A DNA stretch of 64,000 nt from Rhodocyclaceae bacterium (GCA_019455325.1 JACFMQ010000010.1:62001-126000); one strand, 5' to 3'. Counted from the stretch's first letter, positions 1 through 12,946 are shown. Notes: generated from the letters alone by a model not told the origin. Numbers and translations: made by a program.

Positions 1-612
1 GACGAGGCTGAGCAGCTTGAGCAGCTTCAGCCGGCTGGTGTCGGCGTCGACCGGCGCGCGCGGGTCGTCGACGGCGATGAATTCGGCGGCGGCGAGCGAG
101 AAGCGCTTGGCGCAGGCCCAGTCGAACAGTTCGTGGCTGTGGACGCCGCTCGCCACCAGGTGAAGGCCGTGCTGGTGCGCGTTGATCAGGTCGATCAGGG
201 CAATGTCGCTGCGCGCCGACTGCGCGTCGATGACGGCGTGGTCGAACACCGCCGGCTGCAGGCTGCGCAGCGTTTCGCCGTCGGCGACCTCGACGGCGAC
301 GTGGCTGTCGGCGGCGCGCAGGCGGCTGCAGTGGGCTTCCGCCGCAGCATCCCCCGCCGCTTCCGCGGGCAGGCACGGGATCACCCTGCCCGGGCCGAAG
401 TCGTGCTGCAGACGGCGGAAGGCGGCGTCGCCGAGCCAGTCCGGCCGGCAGGGCACGAAGAGCGGGTAGAGGCGGGCCAGCGGCGCGACCGCTGCGGCCG
501 TCGCGGTCAGCGCCGGCAGGTCGCCGGCGGCGGCCGGGAACGGCTGCCAGCGGAAGGCCGTCCAGGCCTTCACGGACGAGAGCAGCGGTCTGAAGAAGTG
601 ATACGCCTGCAT
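1..612 (-). CDS. EAL/HDOD-type signalling protein (N-terminal part, runs off the left edge)
   Basis: Open from the ATG at 612 to the left edge, giving the first 204 residues (starting MQAYHFFRPLLSSVKAWTAF). The stretch LINAHQHGLHLVASGV...HELFDWA resembles the C-terminal half of a degenerate EAL domain, and no EAL triplet is visible. The end (DTSRLKLLKLLSLV) looks like the linker into an HDOD domain, as in YuxH-type proteins. The fragment shows no catalytic residues for c-di-GMP hydrolysis, so a regulatory role is inferred. It is transcribed divergently from the response regulator at 880, across a 267-bp spacer in which no convincing promoter was seen. Family assignment is moderate because the HDOD part is outside the window. 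Confidence 0.6.
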   Translation of the reverse strand, partial: MQAYHFFRPLLSSVKAWTAFRWQPFPAAAGDLPALTATAAAVAPLARLYPLFVPCRPDWLGDAAFRRLQHDFGPGRVIPCLPAEAAGDAAAEAHCSRLRAADSHVAVEVADGETLRSLQPAVFDHAVIDAQSARSDIALIDLINAHQHGLHLVASGVHSHELFDWACAKRFSLAAAEFIAVDDPRAPVDADTSRLKLLKLLSLV

Positions 613-879
613 GACTGTGTTCCTGTTTCCTGTTGGCGGCGCCGGCCGGCCGCGACGCCTGTCCGGACGGGGCGTCTCCCGGAGCCGCCGGGAGCGATCC
701 GAACGCGATCAGGCGTGCCGACGATTATGCAGGATTTTCAGTTGCTTGCGCCATAATCCCGACGTGATTTGTGATTCCCGGGCGCCGGCATGCGCTTGTC
801 CGCCGGCGTCGGCGCATGGTCGAATGGCGGCTGTGCGCACCGACCGGGACCACGGGCGGGCGGAGGAGAGAGAGAGAAA

Positions 880-2297
<1,418 letters not shown>

Positions 2298-2301
<4 letters not shown>

Positions 2302-4370
2302 GCCCGATCTCGCGCCTGGTCGGGGTGTTCGCCGCCTCGGTCCGCGCCAAGCTGCTCTTCCTCGTGCTGGCGCCGCTGCTGATCGGCTGCCCGCTGATCA
2401 TGGCGCTCGTCTGGTACTGGAGCAACACCGGCTACCACCAGTTGCTCACCTACAAGGTCGGCAGCGATCTGGTGATCGCGCACGAATACTTCGACCGCGT
2501 CGTCCGCGGCGTCGGCGCCAGCGTCGAGGCGCTTGCCGAGGAGCGCCGCCTGCACCGGGCGCTGGCCGACGGCGACGGCGCGCGCGTCGCCGAGGAGATC
2601 GGCCGCGCGCGGCAGCGGCACGGCCTTGACTTCATGTACGTGCTCGACGCCGAGGGGCGCGTGCGCCACGCCAGCGCCGCCGCCGCGCGGACGGCGCGGC
2701 ACGACGGCTGGCCGGTCGTCGCCGGCGCGCTCGCCGGCCGCGCCGGCAGCGTCATCGACGTCTACGACGCGGCGGCGCTGGCGGCGATCGACCCCTCGCT
2801 CGCCGACCGCGCGGCGATCAACATCGTGTCGACGCCGCGCGCGGCGCCGGACGCGCGGACCAGCGAAGGGCGCGGCATGGTCATCCACGCCGCGGCGCCG
2901 ATCGTCGACGACGCCGGCCGCGTCGTCGGCGCGCTCGAAGGCGGCATGCTGCTCAACGGCAACCTCGGCTTCGTCGACACGATCAACGCCATCGTCTACC
3001 GCGAGGGCTCGCTGCCGCTCGGCAGCAAGGGCACGGCCACGCTCTTTCTCGGCGACACGCGCATCGCCACCAACGTCCGCCTGTTCGGCGACGAGCGCGC
3101 GCTCGGCACGCGCGTCTCGAAACAGGTGCGCGAGCACGTGCTGGACGAGGGCAAGGTCTGGCTGGACACCGCCTTCGTCGTGAACGACTTCTACGTGTCC
3201 GGCTACGAGCCGGTGGTGGACAGCTTCGGCGAGCGCGTCGGCATGCTCTACGTCGGCTTCCTCGAAGCGCCGTTCCGCGTTGCCAAGGAGAACGCGCTGG
3301 CGCTGATCTTCGCCGTCTTCGCGGTGATCAGCCTGGCCGGCTGCGCCTGGTCGCTGAAATGGGCGGGCGACATCATGACGCCGATCGCGGCGATGAACCG
3401 GACCATCGGCCGCATCGAGGGCGGCGAGACCGGCGCCCGCGTCGGCGACACCGGCAGCCGCGACGAGCTGGGGCGGCTGGCCGCCGAGTTCGACCGCCTG
3501 CTCGGCGTGCTCGACGACAAGCGCCGCGAGCTGCAGCGCTGGGCGGACGCGCTCGACGCCAAGGTGATCGAGCGCACGCGCGAGCTGAAGGCGACCAACG
3601 AGGAGCTGCGGCGGACGCAGCGCCAGCTCGTGACCAGCGAGAAGCTCGCCGCCATCGGCGAGCTGACCGCCGGCGTCGCGCACGAGATCAACAACCCGGT
3701 GGCCGTCATCCAGGGCAATCTCGACGTGCTGCGCGAGGTGCTCGGCGAGCGCGCCGAGCCGGTGCGCGAGGAGATCCGCCTGATCGACGAGCAGGTGCAC
3801 CGCATCCGGGTGATCGTCACCAAGCTCCTGCAGTTCGCGCGGCCGGGCGAGTTCGCCGGCTACGTCGAGGCGGTGGACGCGAACGCGGCGCTCGCCGACT
3901 GCCTGGTGCTGGCGCAGCACCACCTCGGCAAGCGCAGCATCGAGGTGGTGCGCGCGCTGAACGCCACGCAGTGGGTGCAGATCAACCGCCAGGAGCTGCA
4001 GCAGGTGCTGATCAACCTGATCGTGAACGCGGTGCAGGCCATGCCCGCGGGCGGCACGCTGACGCTGGCCAGCGAGGACTGGCACGAGGACGGCGCCTGC
4101 CGCGGCGTGCGCCTCTCCGTGCGCGACACCGGCGCCGGCATCCGGGCGGAAGACCTGGCGCGCGTCTTCGATCCCTTCTTCACGACGAAGAAGAACCAGG
4201 GCACCGGCCTCGGCCTGTCGATCAGCCACTCGCTGATCAAGCGCTATGGCGGCGGCATCGCCGTGGACAGCGCGCCCGGCGAGGGCGCGACCTTCACCGT
4301 GAGCCTGCTGGCCGAGCCGGAATACGAGCTCGACGCGGGCGCGCCGTCGCCGGCGGATTCGGGCGGCTGA
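2298..4370 (+). CDS. Membrane sensor histidine kinase with periplasmic Cache domain
   Basis: 690 residues. Transmembrane helix 1 lies at about 19-42, followed by a long periplasmic Cache-type sensor (about 45-330), helix 2 at about 334-358, HAMP, a coiled coil, and a kinase core with phospho-acceptor His near 462 (VAHEINNP), N-box (NLIVNAVQAMP, about 575), G1 (DTGAGI) and G2 (GTGLGLS). It should autophosphorylate and pass phosphate to the regulator encoded just upstream, whose stop codon overlaps this start. The architecture is DctB/NtrY-like: a small-molecule sensing kinase paired with a sigma54 activator. The ligand, possibly a carboxylate as for many Cache domains, is inference. Confidence 0.88.
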
Positions 4371-4375
4371 CGGCG

Positions 4376-5188
4376 ATGCAGGTCCTGTGCCGCTTCCCGG
4401 CGCCGCCGCTGCGCCCTTTCGTCGACCGCTTCTGGGGCTGGCGGAGCGCGCCGGGCGAGCGCGTCGCACTGCCGCGGGTGCTGCCCGGTACCGGGGCCGA
4501 GGTGTTCTTCCACGACGCAGCGCCGTTTCGCGCCGCCGACCGCGACGGCGCGCTACCCCTGCCGCAGGCTCACCTGCTGTGCCTGCGCAGTCGGTCGCTG
4601 CCGCTGCTGCCGCAGGATGTGCCCGGCTTCGTCGCCGTGCGCCTGCGCGCCGGCCGCTTCGGCCGGCTGTCGGCGACGCCGCTCGCCGAGTGCGTCGATG
4701 AGCCGCTGCCGGTCGAGGCGCTGTGGGGCGCCGCCGGCCGGGCGCTGGCGGCGCAGGTCGCCGAGGCCGCGGGCTTCGACGCACGGGTCGATCTGATCGA
4801 AGCCTTTCTACTGCGCCGGCTCGGGTGCGGCGTGCCGGACCGGCTCGTCGAGGCCGCCGTCGACCGCCTCTACGGCGACCCCGCCGGCACCACGGTGGCG
4901 CGGCTGGCCGACGCGCTGGCCGTCGGCTGTCGCCAGCTCGAACGGCGCTTTCTCGCCGCCGAAGGGATCGCGCCAGCGGCGTTCCGGCGCCGCGTACGCT
5001 TCCAGAAGACGGTGCGCCGCCTGCTCCTCGATCCGGGCCGCCCGCTGCTCGACGCCGCGCTCGAACAGGGCTTCCACGACCAGCCGCATTTCTGCCGGGA
5101 CTGCCGGGACCTCGCCGGCCGGCCGCCGGGCGCGCTGCTCGCCGAGATCCGCGGCGCGACGCATTTCTACAATACTTCGCGCCGCTGA
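4376..5188 (+). CDS. AraC-family transcriptional regulator
   Basis: 270 residues starting MQVLCRFPAPPLRPFVDRFWGW, the pattern seen in the N-terminal DUF6597 domain of AraC regulators. The C-terminal third holds two helix-turn-helix units (about 165-260: TTVARLADALAVGCRQLERRF and the FHDQPHFCRDCRDLAGRPPG unit, matching the usual G(F)xDQ(S/P)HFxRxF pattern). It starts 5 bp after the kinase stop, so it is probably in the same transcript. The target genes are unknown; the adjacent SRPBCC gene is a candidate. Confidence 0.8.
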   Translation: MQVLCRFPAPPLRPFVDRFWGWRSAPGERVALPRVLPGTGAEVFFHDAAPFRAADRDGALPLPQAHLLCLRSRSLPLLPQDVPGFVAVRLRAGRFGRLSATPLAECVDEPLPVEALWGAAGRALAAQVAEAAGFDARVDLIEAFLLRRLGCGVPDRLVEAAVDRLYGDPAGTTVARLADALAVGCRQLERRFLAAEGIAPAAFRRRVRFQKTVRRLLLDPGRPLLDAALEQGFHDQPHFCRDCRDLAGRPPGALLAEIRGATHFYNTSRR

Positions 5189-5231
5189 CGCGCGACCATC
5201 GGCCTTCCACGAATCGCCGAGAGGAAATCCG

Positions 5232-5699
5232 ATGCCGCCGACAGCCCCATCCCTTGCCCCACGCCGCGCCGACGCGCCGCTGCGCGTATCGCGCGCGATC
5301 GACATCGCCGCCTCGCCCGAGCGGGTCTGGGCGCTCGTCGGCGACTTCGGCGAGCTTGGCTACCTGGGCGCGCTGGTGGCGGGGAGCGAGATCATCCGCG
5401 GCCGCAACAACCGGGTCGGCGCACAGCGCCTGATCGTGCTCGGCGACGGCGGGCGCATCCGCGAGACGCTGACGGCGCGCCGGCCGCAGCGGCGCTTTCT
5501 TGCCTACCGGATGGACGACGGTCCGCTGCCGGTCATCGGCTATCGCGCGACGATCCGCGTCGCGCCGATCGCCGGCGGCAGCCGCGTGGCGTGGTCGGGC
5601 CGCTTCCGCGGCGCGGGCGACGACGCATTTGCCGCCGGGCTGGTCGGCGGCATCTACGAAGCCGGGCTGGCGGCGCTGAAGGCGGCCGCCGAACGCTAG
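5232..5699 (+). CDS. SRPBCC (START-like) family protein
   Basis: 155 residues. After a short Pro/Ala-rich leader comes the typical opening of polyketide-cyclase/START-like folds (VSRAIDIAASPERVWALVGDFGELGYL), then alternating beta strands and a C-terminal helix (GLVGGIYEAGLAALKAAAER). The fold binds a hydrophobic ligand; no catalytic residue can be assigned, so the function is unknown. A GAGAGGAAA ribosome site precedes the ATG. Its stop codon overlaps the stop of the convergent mobA gene inside the hexamer GCTAGC. Confidence 0.75.
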   Translation: MPPTAPSLAPRRADAPLRVSRAIDIAASPERVWALVGDFGELGYLGALVAGSEIIRGRNNRVGAQRLIVLGDGGRIRETLTARRPQRRFLAYRMDDGPLPVIGYRATIRVAPIAGGSRVAWSGRFRGAGDDAFAAGLVGGIYEAGLAALKAAAER

Positions 5700-6280
5700 C
5701 CGAGCGCGTCGAGCTCGTCGACGGTGTTGATGTTGACGAAGGCTTCGGCCTCGTCGTCGAAGTCCACCTCGACCGCCCGCTGCGCGCGGAACCAGGTCTC
5801 GAAGCGCCGCTCGCCGCGCGCGAGGTAGTCGGCAAGGCCGGGCAGCAGCTCGCGCCGGCACAGGCAGAAGACCGGGTGCAGCCGGCCGCCGGTGCGGGCG
5901 ACGGCGATCGTTGCGCCGGCCGCGTCCAGCCCGGCGGCGAGGCGGGCGACGAGGTCGGCCGGCAGGAAGGGCGAGTCGCACGGCACCGTCGCCAGCAGCG
6001 GCCGGGCGGCGTGCGTCAGCGCCGCGTGCAGGCCGGCGAGCGGGCCGGCGTAGCCGGCGACGACGTCGCCGATCACCGGATGGCCGAAGCCGGCATAGAC
6101 CTCGACGTTGCGGTTGGCGCTGACGAACAGCTCATCCACCTGCGGCGCCAACCGTTCGATCGCCCAGGCCGCCAGCGGCCGGCCGCGAAATTCGCGCAGG
6201 CCCTTGTCCACGCTGCCCATGCGGCGCCCCTGGCCGCCGGCGAGGACGACGCCGGCGATTCCCTTCTCGCTCCGTTCCAT
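5696..6280 (-). CDS. mobA: Molybdenum cofactor guanylyltransferase MobA
   Basis: 194 residues. The nucleotidyltransferase signature VVLAGGQGRRMGSVDKGL follows directly on the N-terminus, then GPLAGLHAAL and VPCDSPFLP (Mg/GTP site), the usual MobA motifs. It attaches GMP to molybdopterin to give the bis-MGD cofactor of nitrate reductases and DMSO-reductase-family enzymes. The ATG at 6280 (MERSEKG) is preferred to the ATG at 6319 because it places the motif at the usual distance from the N-terminus. It stands alone, without other molybdenum genes nearby. Confidence 0.9.
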   Translation of the reverse strand: MERSEKGIAGVVLAGGQGRRMGSVDKGLREFRGRPLAAWAIERLAPQVDELFVSANRNVEVYAGFGHPVIGDVVAGYAGPLAGLHAALTHAARPLLATVPCDSPFLPADLVARLAAGLDAAGATIAVARTGGRLHPVFCLCRRELLPGLADYLARGERRFETWFRAQRAVEVDFDDEAEAFVNINTVDELDALG

Positions 6281-6350
6281 GCTTCGCGCGCTCCGCGCCA
6301 GTGTGACTGGAGCCGGCATTGTACGCGCCGGCGCCGGCTACAATGTCGCC

Positions 6351-6968
6351 ATGGTTCCCGACTACTGGCAGAAGGCGTCGCGCGCGCTGGCGCGCGAGGA
6401 CAGGACGATGGCGGCGCTGGTGCGGCGCTATCGCGGCATGTCGCTGGTCTCGCGCGGCGACGCCTTCGGCACGCTGGCGCGCTCGATCGTCGGCCAGCAG
6501 ATTTCCGTGAAGGCGGCGGACGCGGTCTGGGCGCGCTTCGCCGCCGCCGTCGGCGCGGTGTCGCCGGCCGCGGTGCACGCCGCCGGCGCCGGCGGGCTGG
6601 CCGGCTGCGGCCTCTCCGCGCGCAAGACCGAGTATCTCGTCGACCTCGCCGCGCACTTCGTCGAGGGGCGCGTCGATCCGGCGCGCTGGTCGGCGATGGA
6701 CGACGAGGCGGTGATCGTCGAGCTGTGCGACGTGCGCGGCATCGGCCGGTGGACCGCGGAGATGTTCCTGATCTTCAGCCTGCTGCGCCCGGACGTTTTT
6801 CCGCTCGACGACATCGGCCTGCAGAAGGCGGTGTCGCTGCACTACTGCGCCGGCGAGCGGCCGTCGAAGAAGGCGCTGGCCGAGTTCGGCGAACGCTGGC
6901 GGCCGTGGCGCTCGGTGGCGACCTGGTATCTGTGGCGCAGCCTCGATCCGCTGCCGGTCGAATATTGA
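6351..6968 (+). CDS. DNA-3-methyladenine glycosylase (AlkA-like, HhH-GPD)
   Basis: 205 residues of the HhH-GPD superfamily: GTLARSIVGQQISVKAADAV is the conserved first-helix region, and VRGIGRWTAEMFLIF is the helix-hairpin-helix followed by the catalytic-Asp region FPLDDIGLQKA. It should remove alkylated purines from DNA by base excision. The start MVPDYWQKASRALA matches betaproteobacterial relatives. It lies head-to-head with mobA across 70 bp and precedes a second glycosylase gene, forming a small base-excision repair cluster. Confidence 0.88.
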   Translation: MVPDYWQKASRALAREDRTMAALVRRYRGMSLVSRGDAFGTLARSIVGQQISVKAADAVWARFAAAVGAVSPAAVHAAGAGGLAGCGLSARKTEYLVDLAAHFVEGRVDPARWSAMDDEAVIVELCDVRGIGRWTAEMFLIFSLLRPDVFPLDDIGLQKAVSLHYCAGERPSKKALAEFGERWRPWRSVATWYLWRSLDPLPVEY

Positions 6969-7010
6969 ATCAAAGGATGTAAACGCAACCCATGAAAGGA
7001 AGAACTCCCC

Positions 7011-7802
7011 ATGCCTGAAGGCCCGGAAATCCGCCGGGCGGCCGATGCCCTGAATCAGGCCGTCGCCGGTCGCCCGTTGACCGAAGTGTGGTTTGCCTTT
7101 CCCCACCTGCAAGCCTTCCGGCCCCGCCTGCTGGGGGCCGAGGTGATGCGCATCGAGCCGCGCGGCAAGGCGCTGCTCACCCATTTTTCGAGCGGGCTGA
7201 CGCTCTACAGCCACAACCAGTTGTACGGCCGCTGGCGGATCGCCCGGCCGGGCGAGAACCCGTTGCCGAGCCGGACGCCGAGAGTCCGCCTGGAAACCGC
7301 CGACACGGCGGCGGTGCTCTACAGTGCCTCGGACATCGACCTCCGGCCGAGCGCCGAAATCGAATCGCACCCCTTCCTGCAACGCATCGGCCCCGACGTG
7401 CTCGACGCGCGGCTCGACGCCGAAACCATCGTCGCGCGTCTGCGGGAAAAGCGTTTCGCCCGCCGCCGGCTGGGCGCGCTGCTGCTCGATCAGGCTTTCC
7501 TCGCCGGGCTGGGCAACTACCTGCGCGCGGAAATTCTCTGGCAGGCGCGCCTGAATCCCGAATTGCGGCCGGTCGACCTTTCGCCCGAGGCGCTGGCCGC
7601 GCTCGTACAGGCCCTGCTCGACGTGCCGCTGCGCTCGTACACCACGCGCGAAGCGGCCGGCAGCGGGGCGTACCACGAGGCGGTGTTCCGCTTCCACGTC
7701 TTCAAGCAGGACGGCCAGCCCTGCTCGCGCTGCGGCACGCCGGTGGCGAAGATCGCCCATTCGTCGCGGCCGCTGTACCTCTGCACCGCCTGCCAGGCAT
7801 AG
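7011..7802 (+). CDS. nei: Endonuclease VIII-type DNA glycosylase/AP lyase
   Basis: 263 residues, close to the Nei length. The N-terminus [12 protein letters not shown] contains the catalytic Pro2 and Glu3 of the Fpg/Nei family (exposed after Met removal), and the C-terminus carries a four-cysteine zinc finger (CSRCGTP...LYLCTACQA). [10 protein letters not shown] together with [10 protein letters not shown] is more Nei-like than MutM-like. It excises oxidised pyrimidines and nicks the abasic site. A GAAAGGAAG ribosome site precedes the ATG, 42 bp after the AlkA-like gene. Confidence 0.9.
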   Translation: MPEGPEIRRAADALNQAVAGRPLTEVWFAFPHLQAFRPRLLGAEVMRIEPRGKALLTHFSSGLTLYSHNQLYGRWRIARPGENPLPSRTPRVRLETADTAAVLYSASDIDLRPSAEIESHPFLQRIGPDVLDARLDAETIVARLREKRFARRRLGALLLDQAFLAGLGNYLRAEILWQARLNPELRPVDLSPEALAALVQALLDVPLRSYTTREAAGSGAYHEAVFRFHVFKQDGQPCSRCGTPVAKIAHSSRPLYLCTACQA

Positions 7803-7890
7803 TCCGCGCCGGCCGGGGAGTACGACGCCCGGCCGGCGGCAGCGAGCCTTTGCGGTAGAATACGCGCCGACCAGAACCGGCAGACCTTCC

Positions 7891-8859
<969 letters not shown>

Positions 8860-10148
8860 TCTGCCGGAACGCGTCGCGGCCTTCTTCGCGCCGCGGCTGC
8901 CGCGGGGGCGGCACGTCTGCGTTGGCCTTTCCGGCGGGCGCGATTCGGTCGCCCTGCTGCAGGCGCTGGCGGAAGCCGGCGCCGCGCTGCCGCTGCAGCT
9001 CTCCGCGCTGCACGTCCACCACGGCCTGTCGGCGAACGCCGACGCCTGGGCCGATTTCTGCGCCGACCTGTGCCGTTCCCTCGGCGTGCCGCTGCGAATC
9101 GTGCGCGTGCGCGTCGACGACGCATGCGGCGAGGGGCTGGAGGCCGCCGCCCGGCGCGCACGCTATGCCGCCTTCGCCGAGGTCGAGGCCGACTGGCTGG
9201 CGCTCGCGCACCACCGCGACGACCAGGCGGAGACGCTGCTGCTCAACCTGCTGCGCGGTGCCGGTGCGCACGGCCTGGCGGCGATGCCGGCGGAGCGGCC
9301 GCTGACGCCGGGCGCCGCGCTTCGTCTCGTGCGGCCGCTGCTCGCCGCGTCCCGCCGCGAGATCGAGGACTGGCTGACGTCGCGCGGCGCCGCCTGGATC
9401 GACGACGAAAGCAACGCCGATGAGCGGCTGCGCCGCAATTTCCTGAGAAACGAAATCCTGCCCCGGCTCGCCGGCGTCTTTCCGGAGCCGTCGGCGGCGC
9501 TGGCGCGCGCCGCCGCCCGGCTGGCCGAGAGCGCGGCGCTGGCCGATGCGGTGGCAAGGGCCGACGCCGCCGGCGTCGTCGACGGCGAGACGCTGCTGCT
9601 GCCGGCCTTCAACGCGCTGCCGGCGGCGCGGCGCGCCAACCTGCTGCGCCGCGAGCTGCATTGCCGCGGTCGGCGCATGCCGGACGCGCGCCACCTGGCG
9701 GAAATCCTGCGGCAACTGGCGTCGGCCGCCGCCGATGCGGCGCCGCGCTTCGCCGTCGACGGCGGCGAGCTGCGCGTCGAGCGCGGCCGCCTTCATTTCG
9801 GCGCCGCTCCGGCAGCGGCGCCGGCATCGCTGCCCTGGCGCGGCGAGGTCAGCCTGCCGTGGGCCGGCGGCGTGCTGCGCTTCGTTGAGGGCGTCGGCGT
9901 CGGCCTGTCGCGCGCGCGGCTGGCCGACGCCGAGGTGTGCGTCCGCGGCCGTATCGGCGGCGAGCGCCTGCAGCCGCATCCGCGGCGGCCGCGGCGGCCG
10001 CTGAAGAAACTGCTGCAGGAGGGCGGCGTGCCGGCGTCGGCGCGGCAGGCGCTGCCGCTGCTCTACTGCGGCGACGAGCTGGTCTGGGTCGCCGGCGTCG
10101 GCGTCGATGTCCGCTTCGCGGCGGCGCCGGGCGAGGCCGGCGTGCTGC

Positions 10149-12296
10149 CTATCTGGGAGCCGCCGGCGGCCGGCTGAAGTGGCCGCCGCAGCCGCGGTAG
10201 AGCGCGGCGAAGTCGTCGGCGGCGAGCGGCGGCGAATAGAGGAAGCCCTGCGCCTCGCAGCAGCCCTCGGCGAGCAGGAAGCGGGTCTGCTCGACGGTCT
10301 CCGTGCCCTCGGCGATGAGCTTCAGGCGCAGGCTGCGCGCCATCTGCGTGACGGCGCGGACGATGGCGTCGTCGTCCGGGTCGCTGCCGATGTCGCGGAT
10401 GAACGAGCGGTCGATCTTCAGGCGGTCGACGTCGAGCTGCTTCAGGTAGGCCAGGCTGGAATAGCCGGTGCCGAAGTCGTCGATGGCGATGCTGATGCCG
10501 ATCGCCTTCAGCCGCCGCACCTGGTCGAGAACGCGGGCGATGTCCTGGATCAGGATCGATTCGGTGAATTCCAGTTCGAGCATGGCCGGGTCGTGCCCGG
10601 TCTCGTCGAGGGTGCGCAGCACGCGTTCGACGAAGTCGCCGTGGCGCAGTTGCAGCGCCGAGATGTTCACCGCCACCGGCAGCGCCGGCAGCCCTTCGTC
10701 GCACCAGGCCCGCGCCTGCCGGCAGGCTTCGCGCAGCACCCAGTCGCCGACGTCGACGATGGCGCCGCTTTCCTCGGCCATGGGGATGAAGCGGTCGGGC
10801 GGCACCAGCCCGAGTTCCGGGCTGCGCCAGCGCACCAGCGCCTCGACGCCGACGATGCGGCCGCTGTCGAGCGCCACCTGCGGCTGGAAGTGCAGGACCA
10901 GCTCGTTCCGCTCGATCGCCTGGCGCAGGTGGTTCTGCACGAGCAGCCGTTCGTGCGCGTGCGCGTTCATCTGCTCGGTGAAGAAGCGGTAGGTGTTCCG
11001 GCCGGCGTCCTTGGCGTGGTACATGGCGATGTCCGCCTTCTTCAGCAGCGTGTCGAAGTCGGCGCCGTCGTCCGGGTAGAGGGTGATGCCGATCGAGGTC
11101 GAGGTGGACAGCCGGTGGCTGTCGACGAGGAAGGGCCGGTGCACGGCGGCGAGGATCTTGGCGGCGATGTCGGCGGCCATTTCCGGATCGCCGAGGCCGC
11201 CGGCGAGGATGACGAACTCGTCGCCGCCGAGGCGGCTGACGGTGTCGGTCTCGCGCACGGCGCCCTTCAGCCGGCGCGTCAGCTCCTGCAGCAGCGCGTC
11301 GCCGACCGGGTGGCCGAGCGAGTCGTTGATCGTCTTGAAGCGGTCGAGGTCGAGGAAGAGCAGGGCGATGCGCGTCTGCGTCCGTTCGGCGTGCGCCAGC
11401 GCCTGCTCCAGGCGGTCGGCCAGCGTCATCCGGTTGGGCAGGCCGGTCAGCGGGTCGTGGCGGGCGAGGTACTCGATGCGCTCCTGCGCCGCCTTGCGCT
11501 CGCTGATGTCGGAGAAGACGGCGACGTAGTGCGTCAGCCGCTCCTGCGGGTCGCGCACCGCCGAGATGCCGAGCCACTTCGGGTACACCTCGCCGCTCTT
11601 CCTGCGGTCCCAGATTTCGCCCTGCCAGTGCCCGTAGGCGTTGAGCCGGCGCCACATCTCGGCGAAGAAGGCGGCGTCGTGCCGGCCGGAGCCGAGCACC
11701 GAGGGGTTGCGTCCGATGACCTCGCCGGGCGCGTAGCCGGTGATGTGGGTGAAGGCCTGGTTGACCGAGACGATATGGTTCGCCGGGTCGGTGATCATCA
11801 CCGCCTCGCCGCTGTTCTCGAAGACGGTGGCCCACAGGCGGATCGTCTCCTCGTTTTCCTTGCGCGCGGAGATGTCCTCCTGGATGCTCAGGTAGTGAGC
11901 GACCCTGCCGGTCTCGTCGAGGATCGGCACGATGTGCACGCTGTCCCAGTAGAGCCGGCCGTCCTTGCGCCGGTTGCACAGCTCGCCGCGCCAGTCGTCG
12001 CCGCGCCGGATGGTGCGCCAGAGGTCGGCGTAGACCTCGGGCGGCGTCAGCCCGGAGCGCATGGCGCCGGCCTTCTGGCCGAGCACTTCGTCGGCGGCGT
12101 AGCCGGTGATCTCGGTGTAGCGCGCGTTGACGTATTCGACGCGGCCGGCGGTGTCGGTGATCAGGATCGACACCGGGCTCTGGTCGACGGCGCGCGCGAG
12201 CATGCGCTGCAGCTCGGCGGCGGCGACCCCGCCGGTGTGAGCGGGGGCGTCGGCCTCGTCGGCGGCGATCTGCGTGTCCTGGCGGCGGGCGTCCAT
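10149..12296 (-). CDS. PAS-PAS-GGDEF-EAL c-di-GMP signalling protein
   Basis: 715 residues, no transmembrane segment. Two PAS domains (about 30-145 and 150-275, each followed by a PAC-like tail), a GGDEF domain (about 285-445, motif intact in RLGGDEFVILAGG) and an EAL domain (about 460-705, VEALVRWRS, with DDFGTGYSSLAYLKQL and KIDRSFI). Both catalytic signatures are present, so it could make and/or hydrolyse c-di-GMP; which activity dominates cannot be told. Only 7 bp separate it from the upstream dctR-like gene in the same orientation, so it may be co-expressed with the dicarboxylate regulators. Confidence 0.93.
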   Translation of the reverse strand: MDARRQDTQIAADEADAPAHTGGVAAAELQRMLARAVDQSPVSILITDTAGRVEYVNARYTEITGYAADEVLGQKAGAMRSGLTPPEVYADLWRTIRRGDDWRGELCNRRKDGRLYWDSVHIVPILDETGRVAHYLSIQEDISARKENEETIRLWATVFENSGEAVMITDPANHIVSVNQAFTHITGYAPGEVIGRNPSVLGSGRHDAAFFAEMWRRLNAYGHWQGEIWDRRKSGEVYPKWLGISAVRDPQERLTHYVAVFSDISERKAAQERIEYLARHDPLTGLPNRMTLADRLEQALAHAERTQTRIALLFLDLDRFKTINDSLGHPVGDALLQELTRRLKGAVRETDTVSRLGGDEFVILAGGLGDPEMAADIAAKILAAVHRPFLVDSHRLSTSTSIGITLYPDDGADFDTLLKKADIAMYHAKDAGRNTYRFFTEQMNAHAHERLLVQNHLRQAIERNELVLHFQPQVALDSGRIVGVEALVRWRSPELGLVPPDRFIPMAEESGAIVDVGDWVLREACRQARAWCDEGLPALPVAVNISALQLRHGDFVERVLRTLDETGHDPAMLELEFTESILIQDIARVLDQVRRLKAIGISIAIDDFGTGYSSLAYLKQLDVDRLKIDRSFIRDIGSDPDDDAIVRAVTQMARSLRLKLIAEGTETVEQTRFLLAEGCCEAQGFLYSPPLAADDFAALYRGCGGHFSRPPAAPR

Positions 12297-12303
12297 CTTC
12301 CGC

Positions 12304-12903
12304 TCAGCGCCGGCCGGTCATCAACTGCGACAGCTCGACCGCCGTGCGCACGCCCATCTTCTCGAAGAGGTGAGCGCGGTGCACCTCGACGGTACGCATG
12401 CTGATCTGCAGTTCGTCGGCGATCACCTTGTTGTACTTGCCGGCGAGGATCAGCTCCATGATCTGCCGTTCGCGCACGGTCAGCCGTTCGAGGCGGCTGT
12501 TCAGCGATTCGCTGCTCGCCGCCGAGGCCCGGTTGCCGGCGTCCAGGCGCAGGGCCTCTTCCACCCGGTCGAGCAATTCGTTGTCGTTGAACGGCTTCTC
12601 GACGAAGTCGAAGGCGCCCTTCTTCAGCGCCGAGACGGCCATCGGCACGTCGCCGTGGCCGGTGAGGAAGATCACCGGCAGCGCGTTGCCGAGTTCGAGC
12701 AGGCGGTCGAAGAGCTGCAGGCCGCTCATGCCGCTCATGCGGATGTCGAGCAGCAGGCAGCCGGCCATCTGCGGCGACCAGGCGGCGAGGAAATCCTCGG
12801 CGGAGGCGTGGGGGATGCAGGCGAGTCCGCGCGATTGCAGCAGCCAGCCGAGGGCGTCGCGGATGGCGTCGTCGTCGTCGACTAGATAGACCTGGGCGCT
12901 CAT
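12304..12903 (-). CDS. dctR: FixJ/DctR-type response regulator
   Basis: 199 residues: receiver domain (1-120, phosphoacceptor Asp53 in LLLDIRMSGMSG, Lys in FVEKPF) and a LuxR/FixJ HTH (about 138-185, LTVRERQIMELILAGKYNKVIADELQ split across the scaffold and turn). Located between the sensor kinase dctS and opposite the dctPQM operon, the DctSR layout of Rhodobacter. It is expected to activate the TRAP transporter genes when C4-dicarboxylates are sensed. The symbol rests on this context; the regulator family itself is broad. Confidence 0.85.
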   Translation of the reverse strand: MSAQVYLVDDDDAIRDALGWLLQSRGLACIPHASAEDFLAAWSPQMAGCLLLDIRMSGMSGLQLFDRLLELGNALPVIFLTGHGDVPMAVSALKKGAFDFVEKPFNDNELLDRVEEALRLDAGNRASAASSESLNSRLERLTVRERQIMELILAGKYNKVIADELQISMRTVEVHRAHLFEKMGVRTAVELSQLMTGRR

Positions 12904-12946
12904 GATCGGTGCGGGGCGGTATGTTCGGGATCGGTTCCGGACGCGG

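Noticed and set aside
10107-12404. Rightward frame opposite the GGDEF-EAL gene
   Set aside because: Antisense shadow; the GGDEF and EAL motifs are intact on the minus strand.
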